Shown: positions 15,414-25,042 of the stretch, one piece after another
How positions within the stretch are numbered: position 1 is the first letter of the stretch
How the letters are laid out: the number at the start of each line of letters is the position of its first letter
NCBI RefSeq assembly: GCF_001676875.1
Contig: NZ_JYKA01000017.1
Coordinates: forward strand, 1 to 64,000
Direction: 5' to 3'
From: Chromobacterium subtsugae
Lineage (GTDB): Bacteria > Pseudomonadota > Gammaproteobacteria > Burkholderiales > Chromobacteriaceae
DNA: 64,000 nucleotides
The notes under the pieces: model-generated
Seen by the model: the letters and a program-made list of their open reading frames with translations, nothing else
Databases searched by the model: none
Told to the model about the DNA's origin: nothing
Translations under genes and position numbers: made by a program

Positions 15414-17830
15414 GCGGCGGCCTCCAGCTGGGCAATGCGGGCCTCCAGCCGCGTGATGTGGCGCTGCTGTTCCTTCATCGCCTCCACGAACACGCCGGCC
15501 AGGTTGCCGTAAGCGACGGTCAGGGTTTTGTTTTCGTCGGCAGCTTCAATCACGGCTTCCGGCTGGACCGCTTGGACCTCTTGCGCGATCAGCCCCACCT
15601 GGCGCGCGCCGGTATCCGTCCGGGTGAAGGTGTAGCCATTGAGCCGCAACACTTTGCCCAGGGCATCCGTAATCGGCTCGATGTCGGTCTTGAGCCGCCT
15701 ATCCGAAAACCACGTCACGTTGCCGGCGGCCGTCATGTCGCCCGTGGCGGCGTTGACGTACCAGCGCCAGGAACTGGCGCTCCAGCCGCCCAGGCCGAAC
15801 ACGCCATCCGCGCGCAAGCCCAGCTTGACCCCGAACTTGCCCTGGCAATGGAAGCCCATGGCCGCCATGCCGTCGTCGCCCTCGCTGCCGGGCTTGTTGC
15901 GCACCTCGACGCCGATATCGGTTCCGCCCGTGGCGTTGGCGTTGATTTCGCCGCTCACCAGCCGGCCGCCGGCTTGGATGTTGCCGGCCGCCGCGTAGTC
16001 GTTGCCGGTCCAGGCGTGGGCATTGACCGCCACGCCCTCCCCGGCCAGGTGCAGCACGGCCGCCGCCGGCTTGTCGCCGCCCGCGCGCACGTCCAGCGCC
16101 GCCAGCTGCTCGCCGCCGGGCTTGCCTGCCCGCCACACCGCGTAGGCCTGCGCCGCGTCCGGGCAATTCAGCTGCAGCGCCGGGCCGCGCGCCGCGCCCG
16201 CCCAGCTGTCCCAGCTGCCGCCCGGCGCATTCGCCCGGATCGGCTGGGCGAACGTTTTCGCGCCGGCCACGGTCTGGTCGCTGCTGACCGTCAGCAGGTC
16301 CGCGCCCTGCAGGCCGTCCAGGGTATCGGCATCGAGGCCGGACCCTGCGCCGTGGTTGCCGCTGTGCCAGACCTCGCGCCACTTCCCCCACGCCTCGCCG
16401 TACCGGCTCCGCAAAAACAGCCGCGGCCGTTCCGTGCTGAAAGTTTGATACTGCTGGAACGTCATGTTCCCGGCGTTGGACACGCTCAGCGCGCCGGCAT
16501 CGCCGCACGGGTAGTTCGCGCCGCTGGCGGCGGCGGCATTCGCGCGTTGCCACCACCAGCCGTTTTGCTGCAGCGTGTTCAGATCGGCCTTGCCGTCCAG
16601 CTCGCCCCGGAACAGCGACAGCGGCGCATCGTTGCCGCTGTGCCAGTGCCGCGCCCAGCTCGACCACACGCCGTTTTCGAGCCGGGCCTCATAGACGCCG
16701 CCGCCCCAGGCGCGATAGGTCAGCACGCCCCATTTGTCGCTCAGGAAGTTCACCAACAGCATGCCATTGCCCACGCCCGCCGGGCCGCCCGTCACCGTCT
16801 CGGTTTGGACGTGGTAGAAGCCATTCGGGCGCTTGTCGGTCATCGCGCCGGCACTGATGTTTTGCGCATTGCCGCCCAGGCCGACGCGGGACAGGTCGCC
16901 GGCTTCCAGCTTCTTGGCCAACTGTGCGGTCATATTGGCCGCGAAGTCCTTGTCATTGCCCAGGGCGGCGCTCAGCTCGCGCAGCGTGTCCAGCTGGCCC
17001 GGCGCGCCGTCCACCACTCGCGCCAGCGCCGCGTCAACTTGCGCGGGCGTCGCAAAACGCGCGTCCAGCCCATTCACCAGCTTGCGCGCCTCTTCCACCG
17101 CTGCCGCCGCGCTCGACAGGATGCCGGCGCTGGCCGCCGCGCTTTTTTCCGACTGCGCCGCCGCGCTGGCCGCCGCCGATGCCGCCTGCCGATGGCCGCC
17201 CGCCTGCTCCTGCGCCGCCGCCGCGAAATCCGCGCTCTTGCGGCTGGCGTCCTCGCTCGCCTTGGCGGCGCTGGCGCTGGCCGCCGACGCCGCCGCGCTG
17301 TCGCCGCTGGCCTTGGCGCTGGCCCCCGCCGCCGTGCGGCTGGCGATCAGTTCGCCCGAGTTGTCCACCACCATCACCCGCGCCGCCTCCATGGACGCCA
17401 GCCCCGCCTTAACGGCCTTGTCTATCGCCGGCCAGGACATCACCGCATGCGCGCCGCCCAGCTCGTCGTAAAGCGTCGCCTGCGGCTCCTCGCTCAGCAG
17501 CACATCGCGGAAGCCGGCCAGCGTGGTCAGCCAGCGCCGCTGCATCTTGGCCAGCTCGGCCGCCACCTGGCCCAGCGGCGAGCCAGTGAAGTTGCGCACG
17601 ATGGCGTAAGGCGCGCCGGCCGCCATATCGCCCAGGTAGGGAGTCCGCAGCGTCAGCGCCTCGCCGCCCTCGTCCACCTCGGCGACTTCATACAGCCGGC
17701 CATCCGGGCCGATCAGGATATCCCCCGGATTGACCTGGCCGCGCCAGTGGGTCGCCGCCCCCTTCACCACCAGGCCGCCGGGCGCGACGCTGATTTGCCC
17801 GACCCGATACCACGAAACCTCTGTTGCCAT
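15410..17830 (-). CDS. Tail fibre with S74 intramolecular chaperone
   Basis: 806 residues. N-terminal virion-binding part (about 1-150), Ala/Ser-rich coiled coil (about 160-260), pyocin-knob-like repeats with LNTLQQNGWWW and repeated VWHSGN motifs, and a C-terminal peptidase S74 domain starting near FSDRRLKTDIEPI, with GLIAQEVQ and a final coiled coil. The S74 domain trimerises the fibre and then cleaves itself off at the Ser of SDRRLK. This is the host receptor-binding fibre. The opposite strand is open for nearly the same length, a GC artefact. Confidence 0.9.
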   Translation of the reverse strand: MATEVSWYRVGQISVAPGGLVVKGAATHWRGQVNPGDILIGPDGRLYEVAEVDEGGEALTLRTPYLGDMAAGAPYAIVRNFTGSPLGQVAAELAKMQRRWLTTLAGFRDVLLSEEPQATLYDELGGAHAVMSWPAIDKAVKAGLASMEAARVMVVDNSGELIASRTAAGASAKASGDSAAASAASASAAKASEDASRKSADFAAAAQEQAGGHRQAASAAASAAAQSEKSAAASAGILSSAAAAVEEARKLVNGLDARFATPAQVDAALARVVDGAPGQLDTLRELSAALGNDKDFAANMTAQLAKKLEAGDLSRVGLGGNAQNISAGAMTDKRPNGFYHVQTETVTGGPAGVGNGMLLVNFLSDKWGVLTYRAWGGGVYEARLENGVWSSWARHWHSGNDAPLSLFRGELDGKADLNTLQQNGWWWQRANAAAASGANYPCGDAGALSVSNAGNMTFQQYQTFSTERPRLFLRSRYGEAWGKWREVWHSGNHGAGSGLDADTLDGLQGADLLTVSSDQTVAGAKTFAQPIRANAPGGSWDSWAGAARGPALQLNCPDAAQAYAVWRAGKPGGEQLAALDVRAGGDKPAAAVLHLAGEGVAVNAHAWTGNDYAAAGNIQAGGRLVSGEINANATGGTDIGVEVRNKPGSEGDDGMAAMGFHCQGKFGVKLGLRADGVFGLGGWSASSWRWYVNAATGDMTAAGNVTWFSDRRLKTDIEPITDALGKVLRLNGYTFTRTDTGARQVGLIAQEVQAVQPEAVIEAADENKTLTVAYGNLAGVFVEAMKEQQRHITRLEARIAQLEAAA

Positions 17831-17843
17831 TTCCTACGCCCAT

Positions 17844-17865
17844 AAAAAAACCCGCCGAAGCGGGT
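17844..17865 (-). terminator. Terminator after 314-aa moron
   Basis: CCCGCTTCGGCGGG stem followed by seven T's, read on the minus strand. It lies between the accessory gene at 17955-18899 and the tail fibre, so late transcripts must pass it. Confidence 0.8.
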
Positions 17866-17954
17866 GGAATCACGACTAACTGCTAGCCAAGCATAAAAAG
17901 TAAATACTAAAAGTCTTTGCCTATCACGCCTCAACCAAACCAATGCACTTTAAG

Positions 17955-18899
17955 TTAAATATTAATCTTTTCCCCTTGAATCCTATGCGGATCTACCCAC
18001 AAATCCTCAATCCTATACTTCTCATCAGAATAACCACTTCTGCTACACAAATCACTTCCAATCTTACCGACACCCACAGCCATCTTCACTACACTATGCG
18101 TCTTAAATTCTAGTGCTTGGCAAAAATGAAAAACATCTGCCAAACACAATAACTCCAGTTTCATACCAAAAGTGATTGATGTAAGTATTTTCCTCTCAAA
18201 CGCCGGCATGGCCTTACGCTCCAATGCTCCACTTTGAAGAACCGGCGGAAACTTCCAACCGTCCATAGTTGCAGACTTTACTGCGAGATATATGCGCAGC
18301 CCTCGAACTAGCACAGCCATATCAGCAAGCGTAACGAGCCATGCTGACTCACCTCCCGCCAATTCCTGCTTGATACGATCATATAAAACTTCTAGATCAT
18401 CAAGCTTTTTCAAAACAAAAGGATTAACCTGAGGCTCCAGGCCATCAATTTTATTTACATTACTAAATAAGCGACGAAGCGTGGTTTGCGGACTCATATA
18501 AATCACCCCCATCATCACATCATTATCAGTCACACCGCTAAAATCATCCAAAAATGGATCTGCTTGCAATGACGCAATGTACATACGCCGGTCACTCTTC
18601 ACATATGCCAAAAAACCAGATTGAATAAGCAACCACGTTGCAGCTACACTTTGCTGGGTTGAGGCTAATAATGCAGCAACAGCAACCCTGACAGTCATCA
18701 CCACAAACACACTAGCCAAACATGTCAGTGGGAATTTGAAAATATCTAATACATGATTAAAACCTTGGTCAGTTAAATCATCAGGCGGTCGCCAATTTAT
18801 CAGAATAAATCCAGCAGTTATAGCAGCCGCAAGAAAAAGCACCCACACAATCAAACTTAAAATTGTAAGTGAGTTTGAAAATTTCTTTACTAACTTCAT
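17955..18899 (-). CDS. AT-rich membrane protein, moron
   Basis: 314 residues with hydrophobic segments at about 11-34 and 55-72 and a third, weaker one near 75-95, followed by a long cytoplasmic C-terminal region (about 100-314). No family is recognised. Base composition is much lower in GC than the tail genes on both sides, and a terminator follows it, both signs of an independently expressed insertion. Superinfection exclusion or a membrane-linked defence are plausible roles for such a protein but not supported by any motif I can see. Confidence 0.75.
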   Translation of the reverse strand: MKLVKKFSNSLTILSLIVWVLFLAAAITAGFILINWRPPDDLTDQGFNHVLDIFKFPLTCLASVFVVMTVRVAVAALLASTQQSVAATWLLIQSGFLAYVKSDRRMYIASLQADPFLDDFSGVTDNDVMMGVIYMSPQTTLRRLFSNVNKIDGLEPQVNPFVLKKLDDLEVLYDRIKQELAGGESAWLVTLADMAVLVRGLRIYLAVKSATMDGWKFPPVLQSGALERKAMPAFERKILTSITFGMKLELLCLADVFHFCQALEFKTHSVVKMAVGVGKIGSDLCSRSGYSDEKYRIEDLWVDPHRIQGEKINI

Positions 18900-19060
18900 T
18901 TCCAGCCGCCTCTCAGTGGTAGTTTCCCATGGGCATCAATCACAGCACCTATATGCAGATCATTCTTTATGCGCCCCAAACTCCCTAACCATGCAGCTAG
19001 CCCGCAATAGCTTACGACACTAGCCTTGATTCACTTTAGACCAAGTACACTACCATCCCC

Positions 19061-19783
19061 CTAAATGTACAGGCTGGCGTCGATCACCATCACCGCTTGC
19101 GGGACGTGGTCGTAATAGCCGGCGCTGACCTGCGCGCCCTTGGCTATCGTCGAATACTTGGTTTCAAACCCCGCATCCGACAGCCGCGCCACCAGCAAAA
19201 AGTAATAGCTCCAATAGTTGTTGTCGGTCGTTGCCTTGCCGGTCGCCGAATAACAAAACGCCAGGTTCGGGTTATTCACCCGCAGCGGCGTGACGGTCGT
19301 GCAGTTCCACATGCTTTCCCACGGGTAAATGCCGCCAGGCGCATGATTGAGAATGTCCGCCAGCACCAGATTTTGCCGGTTGCTGTCATAGCGCAGCGAG
19401 CCATCCGGGCCGCGCAGCACCATGCCCCAGCGCCCCGCCGGCCCGGTATTCGGCGTCCGACAAAACACCAGGATTTGCGGCGGATTGGCCGGGTAGACCA
19501 CCACCGTGATTTCCCAGCGATTCAGCCCCGCCGGCTGGACGCCGACAATGCCCGCCCAGCCCGCATTGCGCCGGATGAAGGGCAGCGGCTCAAACGGGCA
19601 ATTGTTGACGTAGTAGCACATCGTCGTGCCGCATTTGGCGATATCCTCCCGCCCCGGATACACCGGCAGCGCCGCCCCGGTCACGCCGGAAAATTCGGCC
19701 AGGCCGACATACACCATGGAATAGGTGCGGTCGCTCACCACAATGCCGCCATTGCGGTTTGACACCATGAAACCGAAGCTCAT
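19061..19783 (-). CDS. Putative phage tail tip/fibre protein, 240 aa
   Basis: Start at ATG 19783 (MSFGFMVSN), overlapping the previous gene's stop (ATGA). Beta-rich, aromatic, with several Cys; no enzyme motif. The segment FMVSNRNGGIVVSD resembles small virion surface proteins encoded next to gpJ in related siphophages. Likely a virion tip component. Confidence 0.7.
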   Translation of the reverse strand: MSFGFMVSNRNGGIVVSDRTYSMVYVGLAEFSGVTGAALPVYPGREDIAKCGTTMCYYVNNCPFEPLPFIRRNAGWAGIVGVQPAGLNRWEITVVVYPANPPQILVFCRTPNTGPAGRWGMVLRGPDGSLRYDSNRQNLVLADILNHAPGGIYPWESMWNCTTVTPLRVNNPNLAFCYSATGKATTDNNYWSYYFLLVARLSDAGFETKYSTIAKGAQVSAGYYDHVPQAVMVIDASLYI

Positions 19784-20082
19784 CGCGCCGACAACACGTA
19801 AAGGGTTGTCGCGGCGACGTCGCCAGTTTGCGGCCACCAGCGCAGCAGCGGATAGCCTGGCGCATAGTCCAGCGACACCGCATGCATGCGCTTGCCTGGC
19901 CCGCCGACCGTCGCGCCGTAAATCTGCAGCGTGTTGAGCGCGAAGCCGCGCAACTCCGGGTAATGCCGCTCGCCCACGCCGCCGGTCAGGCTGATGACGT
20001 CCACCAGGCTGCCGGACAGGGCATCGCTATGCATCGTGACGCGCCCGCCGGCATCCTTCACCACCAAACCATGAACACTCAT
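19780..20082 (-). CDS. Small phage tail protein, 100 aa
   Basis: Starts MSVHGLVVKDAGG and has features of a beta-rich structural protein. It overlaps the gpJ-like gene by 4 bp on one side and the 240-residue gene by 4 bp on the other, so it belongs to the same translationally coupled tail-tip string. Function unknown beyond virion assembly. Confidence 0.65.
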   Translation of the reverse strand: MSVHGLVVKDAGGRVTMHSDALSGSLVDVISLTGGVGERHYPELRGFALNTLQIYGATVGGPGKRMHAVSLDYAPGYPLLRWWPQTGDVAATTLYVLSAR

Positions 20083-23000
20083 GCCGCCAAATCTCCTATC
20101 TGAACGCGTAGAACGCCGTTTTCATCGAATACCCGGATAGCCCGGTTGGTAATTTCCGTGCGCGCGCCATTGCGCCCGCTGCTGATGGATACATTGCCGT
20201 TGTTGTCCACGACGAATTGGCCGCCGCCCATATTGATGTAACCGCCGCGAATGGCCGCCGCGTACAGCCCGACCTCGGCGCGGATCTCCCCCGCCGCGAT
20301 CTTGTTGGCGCTCAGCGTGCCATCCAGCAGCAAATCCCCGGACACCCCGACCGCCGGGCGGCCGTTGATCGACCCCACCGTAAACACCTGGCGCGCGTTC
20401 TCGCCGTCCGGCTGGGCGACGCTAAATTTGTCGGCCAACACGGCCAACTCGCTGCCCTGCTCGCCATTGCTCAAGCCCATGCCGCTGGCGAAGGTCTTGC
20501 CGTTGGCCGTGCGGGTGATGCGCAGCGACCATTGCGCCCGCAGTCCGTCCACGCTCTTGGATTGCTGCTGGATGGTGGCTTCGCTGTCGCCGATGCGGGT
20601 GGACAGCGTTTCCAGCCGCTGCGCCAGCGAGCCACTCGCCCCGGTCGCCGCCTGCAGTTCCTCGCGCACCGCCGCCAGGCCGGTATCGGTTTTGCTGGTC
20701 AAGGATTTGACGTCGCTGGCCAGCGCCTTGTCCGCCTCGGCCCGCGCCGTCTGCTCCTGCAGCAAACCGGCCTGCGTGGTCTCATGCTTGGCGGTCAGTT
20801 GGTCCAGCCGCTTGGACAGCGCGCCATTCTCACCGGTCGCCGTCTGCAGTTCCTGGCGCACCGTGGCCAGGTCGCCCGCCGTCTGGCTGCTCAGCGTCTT
20901 GACCTCGCTGGCCAGCGCCCTGTCCGCCTCGGCCCGCGCCGTCCGCTCCTCGATCAGCGCCGCCTGCGTGTCGCCCAGCTTGGCCGCCAACACTTCCCGC
21001 GCCGTCGCTTCCGACTTCAAAGCCTCGTTGGTTGTTTTCAGGTCGCGGCGGGCGATGGCGAATTGCCGGGTTTGCACATCGCCCAGCTGGTCGCTGGCCA
21101 GCACGTTTTGCAGCGCGGTTTCCACCGCCGACACCGCCAACTTGCCGGCCTCGTCGGCCTGCGCGGCGATGTCGGGCAGACGCTCCAGCGGCTGGCGCAA
21201 CTCCTCGGCCAGCTGGCCGCCGCCGATGCTGTTTTGCAGCTGCTGCAGCAGCAATTCGGGATTGCGGATGGTCGCCGCGTCTGCCATGGCCGGCGCGGAC
21301 ACATTGCCCCAGCTGTCCGTCACCCGCAGCCAGTAGTAGTAATGCACGCCCAGGCCGATGCCCTGATGAATGAAGCTGTTCGCCGGATAGGCCAGGTCCG
21401 CCAGCCTGGCCGGGTTGCCGTCATGCGGATCAGCGGAATAGAACAACTCGGCGCGCACCAGCTCAGGCACGCCCGGCGGATAGGTCCACGCCAGGTTGAT
21501 GGCCATCGGCGCGCCGGTCGCCGACAGGGCCGGCGCGGGCGGCGGCGCGACATGGCCGCGCGCGTCGATGCTGGCCAGCGCCGGGATGCTGCGCAGGCCG
21601 ATGGCCGACACGCTGGACACCCGCACTTGCCATTGCCCCGGCTGCAGCCCTTCCAACTCGGCATGGTTGGCCGCCTGCTCCGGCAGCTCCAGCCAGTTGC
21701 CGCCGTCCTGGCGGTAGCCAACCACGTAGCCGCGCAGATACGGATGATTGACGCCTGGCCAGTCCACTTCCAGCCGCACCGCGCGGCGGCCGTCGCCGGT
21801 CAGATAGGACACTTCGCGCATGCTGACCGCCGACACCGCCGGCATCTGCGCCGGGTCCGGCAGACTGGATGCCGGCGGCGCGTCGATGCGGATGCCCTGT
21901 TCAACCGCCGCCCACTTGTTCGGGTTGTGCTGCAGGCCGCTCACTTCGTAGATGCCCGGCTCCCGCTCGCGCTTGGCGACGCAGCGCCACAGCGTCGGCT
22001 GCAGATTGGTCCCGATCAGCGCCCAGGTTGCGCCGTCCACCGGTTGCGCCGGGAAGGGAGCCACCAGGCGCAGACTGGCCGCCTCGCCCGGCGTCACCAC
22101 CACGCCGCGTTGCACCAGCGAGCCGTCCGGCATCGGGCATTCCAGGCTGTAGCTGACGCCCTCGTCCAGCATCACGGGCGCATCCAGCGTCACGGCCTTC
22201 CCCTTCACTTCCAGCAGGCGGCCGCCCACGCGCCGGCCGGCCACCACCGGGTCAAACACCGTGAACAGCTCGCCCGGCTGCAGATCGACGCCATACAGGC
22301 CGGCGGCGAACGTCACCAGCTCGGTTTCCGTCTGCGCCGTCTCCAGGATGTAGCGGCCCAGCTGCTGCGCCTGCGCGCGGCTGGTGCAGGCCACCGCCAC
22401 CACCTCGGCCGGCTGGTAGCCGTAGCGCGCCAGGCCTTCGGCGTGCTCGACGTATTCAATGCCCCGCTTCCAGCCGTCTTCCGGGTCCACCAGCGACACG
22501 CTGGCCACCGTGTAGCGGTCAGCCTGTTCCGTGCTGGCATAGGAAAACTGGCCGTCGATCACATTGGCCGGCGTGAAGTGCTTGGCGGGCGGGTCGCCCG
22601 GAATGTCGGCCACCACGCGGATGCCGCCGGCACTCGGCACCACCTTGCCGCAGAACACCGACGCCATGTCCTGCAGCACCTTCCAGGCGTCCGCGCCGTC
22701 GCCGTGGTAGCCGTGCATTTCAAAGCGGCGGCGCAGGCCGCCCATGCCGTCGCTGACTAGCTGGTCGCACCATTGGCCGATGCGGTACAAGTCCCATTTC
22801 CACGCGCCGTCCGGTGGCAGATTGAGATTGAAGCGCGCATCAGTGGCGAAGGTGTACAGACACCAGGCAGGGTTGCTGCTGAAGGCCGGCTTGAACGTGC
22901 CGTTCCACGCGCCCGCATACGTGCCGGATGCCGGGTCGTAGTTGCTCGGCACCTGCAGCACCGACAGCCGCCACTCGCTGGTGATTTCCGGCAGCGACGA

Positions 23001-23705
23001 AAACTGCCGGGCGTCGAACTCCACGCCCAAGAGCGCGTAGCCGGGATAGCTCAGCCGCATCGACTGCAGCATGGTGTAGCTGTCCCACTCGGTCGCGTTG
23101 ATGAGCTTTTGCGTCGTGCTGTCCGGCGTCACCCGCCGCACCCGTACTTGCCACGGCCCGCCCGGCGGCAGATCGACGCGGACAGACCTCTGGTATTTGC
23201 TGCGCGTCTTGCCGACGATGTCGATTTGCCGCGCCTGATGCCACACCCCGCCCGGCTCGCGAAGGTCTACCGCCATCGTCACGGCCGTCGGGTTGGTGTC
23301 GCCGTCGTCGTTGACCGCCAGCAGCCCCCGCACCGACACCGTCACCCGCACCGCCGTGGCGTCCAGATTGTCGATGCTGCGCACGATGCCGTCGCCAGCC
23401 TTCACCTCGACGCCGACCGCGTATTCCGTCTCGATCTCGTCAAAGCCGGCCATCGGCGCTTGCGCCGCCGTGCCGACCCGATGTTCCACCCGCACCCGCT
23501 CGAAGTTGCGCGCGCCGTTGCGGTCCTGCAGCGGCACCCCGCCAAAGAAAACGGACTGGTCGCCATCGACCAGTCCGCCCATTTCTCCCAGCCCCACCAG
23601 CATCAGCACCCTGGCCGTCGCCAGCGACTGCAGCGTGTCCGACGCCTCCACTGGCCGGCGCGGCTCTTTCTGGCCGCCGCCCGCGCCTCTGATGTCCCTG
23701 TCCAT
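20079..23705 (-). CDS. Central tail fibre / host specificity protein, lambda gpJ-like
   Basis: 1208 residues. N-terminal tail-hub region (VSASDTLQSLATAR-type start, about 1-600) as in lambda gpJ, then fibronectin-III-like modules (about 610-800, with WLELPEQ and VRVSSVSAIGLRS). A long heptad-rich stalk with two near repeats (SLTSKTDTGLAAVREELQ and SQTAGDLATVRQELQ, about 880-1040) follows, then a DUF1983-like C-terminus. It forms the tail tip that contacts the receptor. Position after gpI and gpK matches lambda order. Confidence 0.92.
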   Translation of the reverse strand: MDRDIRGAGGGQKEPRRPVEASDTLQSLATARVLMLVGLGEMGGLVDGDQSVFFGGVPLQDRNGARNFERVRVEHRVGTAAQAPMAGFDEIETEYAVGVEVKAGDGIVRSIDNLDATAVRVTVSVRGLLAVNDDGDTNPTAVTMAVDLREPGGVWHQARQIDIVGKTRSKYQRSVRVDLPPGGPWQVRVRRVTPDSTTQKLINATEWDSYTMLQSMRLSYPGYALLGVEFDARQFSSLPEITSEWRLSVLQVPSNYDPASGTYAGAWNGTFKPAFSSNPAWCLYTFATDARFNLNLPPDGAWKWDLYRIGQWCDQLVSDGMGGLRRRFEMHGYHGDGADAWKVLQDMASVFCGKVVPSAGGIRVVADIPGDPPAKHFTPANVIDGQFSYASTEQADRYTVASVSLVDPEDGWKRGIEYVEHAEGLARYGYQPAEVVAVACTSRAQAQQLGRYILETAQTETELVTFAAGLYGVDLQPGELFTVFDPVVAGRRVGGRLLEVKGKAVTLDAPVMLDEGVSYSLECPMPDGSLVQRGVVVTPGEAASLRLVAPFPAQPVDGATWALIGTNLQPTLWRCVAKREREPGIYEVSGLQHNPNKWAAVEQGIRIDAPPASSLPDPAQMPAVSAVSMREVSYLTGDGRRAVRLEVDWPGVNHPYLRGYVVGYRQDGGNWLELPEQAANHAELEGLQPGQWQVRVSSVSAIGLRSIPALASIDARGHVAPPPAPALSATGAPMAINLAWTYPPGVPELVRAELFYSADPHDGNPARLADLAYPANSFIHQGIGLGVHYYYWLRVTDSWGNVSAPAMADAATIRNPELLLQQLQNSIGGGQLAEELRQPLERLPDIAAQADEAGKLAVSAVETALQNVLASDQLGDVQTRQFAIARRDLKTTNEALKSEATAREVLAAKLGDTQAALIEERTARAEADRALASEVKTLSSQTAGDLATVRQELQTATGENGALSKRLDQLTAKHETTQAGLLQEQTARAEADKALASDVKSLTSKTDTGLAAVREELQAATGASGSLAQRLETLSTRIGDSEATIQQQSKSVDGLRAQWSLRITRTANGKTFASGMGLSNGEQGSELAVLADKFSVAQPDGENARQVFTVGSINGRPAVGVSGDLLLDGTLSANKIAAGEIRAEVGLYAAAIRGGYINMGGGQFVVDNNGNVSISSGRNGARTEITNRAIRVFDENGVLRVQIGDLAA

Positions 23706-24275
23706 TTACCGCATGTCCTCTACGCTGATGCCCGCCGAAATGATGATGCCGCCCGCGCGATGCCGGCCCCAGCCCCAGGGCGCGGGCATGCCCTGCGCGC
23801 TGCTATTGGCCGCACCGTTGAACAGATAACTGGTTTTGCCCTGCTGCTGCTCGCTCTGCGACTGGTCCAGGCGCGGAACCGGCGTCAGCATCATCATGGC
23901 CCCGGACAGCATCAGGCCGACGCCCACCGCCATCAGCTGCGTGCCGCCAAACGCCCAGGTCAACGCGCCCACCACGATCAGCACCCCGCCCAAGACTTGG
24001 TTGCCGCTGGCCCCGACCACTTCCGGCATAATCAGGATGTCGCCGCTGGAAACCAGCGTCAGTTCCTGCTCGCAAACCGTCCTGTCGGCCACCGTCACCC
24101 GAAACGCCATGCCCTGTTCGTCCAGGGCGCGCAGCGCGTTGTTGAAGCCCGGATACAGCGCATTGAGCGCCGGCACCACTTCCGCCGCCGACGACACCGC
24201 CAATTCATGCGCCTGGCCGTACTGCTCGCCCAGGACGCCGCCCAGGCGGATCATCCGCAAAGTGCTATTGCTCAT
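23706..24275 (-). CDS. Tail assembly protein, lambda gpI-like
   Basis: 189 residues from ATG 24275, which overlaps the K-like stop (ATGA); a longer frame to 24386 lacks support. A hydrophobic Gly/Val-rich central region (VLGGVLIVVGALTWAFGG) and the SGDILIMPEVVGA segment match lambda gpI family. Required for tail tip assembly, absent from the mature virion in lambda. Confidence 0.88.
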   Translation of the reverse strand: MSNSTLRMIRLGGVLGEQYGQAHELAVSSAAEVVPALNALYPGFNNALRALDEQGMAFRVTVADRTVCEQELTLVSSGDILIMPEVVGASGNQVLGGVLIVVGALTWAFGGTQLMAVGVGLMLSGAMMMLTPVPRLDQSQSEQQQGKTSYLFNGAANSSAQGMPAPWGWGRHRAGGIIISAGISVEDMR

Positions 24276-24976
24276 TGTCGATACCTCGCCCGTCTGACGG
24301 TCGCCCGTTGCCAATACCCGCCGTAAATGTGCGTTTCCGACTGCCGGTCCCGCAGGTGATGCAGAATGCGGCCGTCGCCCAGCCATAACGCCGTGTGATT
24401 CGGCAACGCACCCTGTATCTGCATCAGCAGCACGTCGCCGGCCTGCGGCTCATCATCGACCCAAACAAAACCGGCGGCCTCAGCCGCCGTAGTGAACAAG
24501 TCCAGCCCCCGGCTCCACCAGCCGTCCCGTTCCGCGCCCGGCGGACGCGGCAGCGACACGCCGCGTTCGCGCGCGTACCAGTCCCGCACCAGTTCCCAGC
24601 AGTCGAACACGCCATAGCAGTACGGCCGGCCCAGGTAGTCCGCCTGATAGCCGCACGGCTCGATATAGCGGTAATCGCCGCCGGGATGGCTGACGATGTG
24701 CCAGGGCAGGCGCGTGCGCTCGCACATCGCCCTATCCGCCGGGCTAGGCTCGGCCGGCGCGTTCGGGTGGCTGTGCCAGATGCCGACTACCCGGCCCAGC
24801 TGCTCGGCGGCGGCGTGGTCCACCGGGTCAATCCTGAATTGCCGCGCCGGCTCGTCGGCCAGGTTGCGGCAGGGATAGACCCGGCCCGAGTCCAGCACCA
24901 CGCCACAGGCTTCCAGGTCGCCGGCCGCCGCCGCGTAGGCCAGCATCGCGGCGATTTGCTCGGTTGTTGCTGTCAT
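24272..24976 (-). CDS. Tail tip peptidase, lambda gpK-like (JAB + NlpC/P60)
   Basis: 234 residues from ATG 24976. An N-terminal JAB/Mov34 metalloprotease domain shows EACGVV and the zinc motif HSHPNAPAEPSPAD. The C-terminal NlpC/P60 part shows YCYGVFDCWELVRDW (catalytic Cys) and PNHTALWLGDGRILHH (His). Such two-domain proteins process tail tip components and help cell-wall penetration. Confidence 0.9.
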   Translation of the reverse strand: MTATTEQIAAMLAYAAAAGDLEACGVVLDSGRVYPCRNLADEPARQFRIDPVDHAAAEQLGRVVGIWHSHPNAPAEPSPADRAMCERTRLPWHIVSHPGGDYRYIEPCGYQADYLGRPYCYGVFDCWELVRDWYARERGVSLPRPPGAERDGWWSRGLDLFTTAAEAAGFVWVDDEPQAGDVLLMQIQGALPNHTALWLGDGRILHHLRDRQSETHIYGGYWQRATVRRARYRQ

Positions 24977-24988
24977 TGCATTGCCCAT

Positions 24989-25013
24989 AAAAAAAGGCCG
25001 CATAAAGCGGCCA
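24989..25013 (-). terminator. Terminator upstream of K-like gene
   Basis: GGCCGC/GCGGCC stem with five-base loop and a T-run on the minus strand. It sits in the path of late transcription between the plus-strand accessory gene and the K-like gene. Confidence 0.75.
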
Positions 25014-25042
25014 GAAATCAACTCATAGATGCATTAAGTGAA

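Noticed and set aside
15458-17845. Open frame of 795 codons on the plus strand opposite the tail fibre
   Set aside because: High-GC antisense artefact: Arg/Ala/Gly-rich, no ribosome site, exactly mirrors the fibre gene, which has clear S74 and fibre motifs.
20217-24326. Very long plus-strand frames (847 and 517 codons) opposite the J, I and K genes
   Set aside because: Low-complexity Arg/His/Gln-rich translation and mirror of conserved tail genes; codon-bias shadow.
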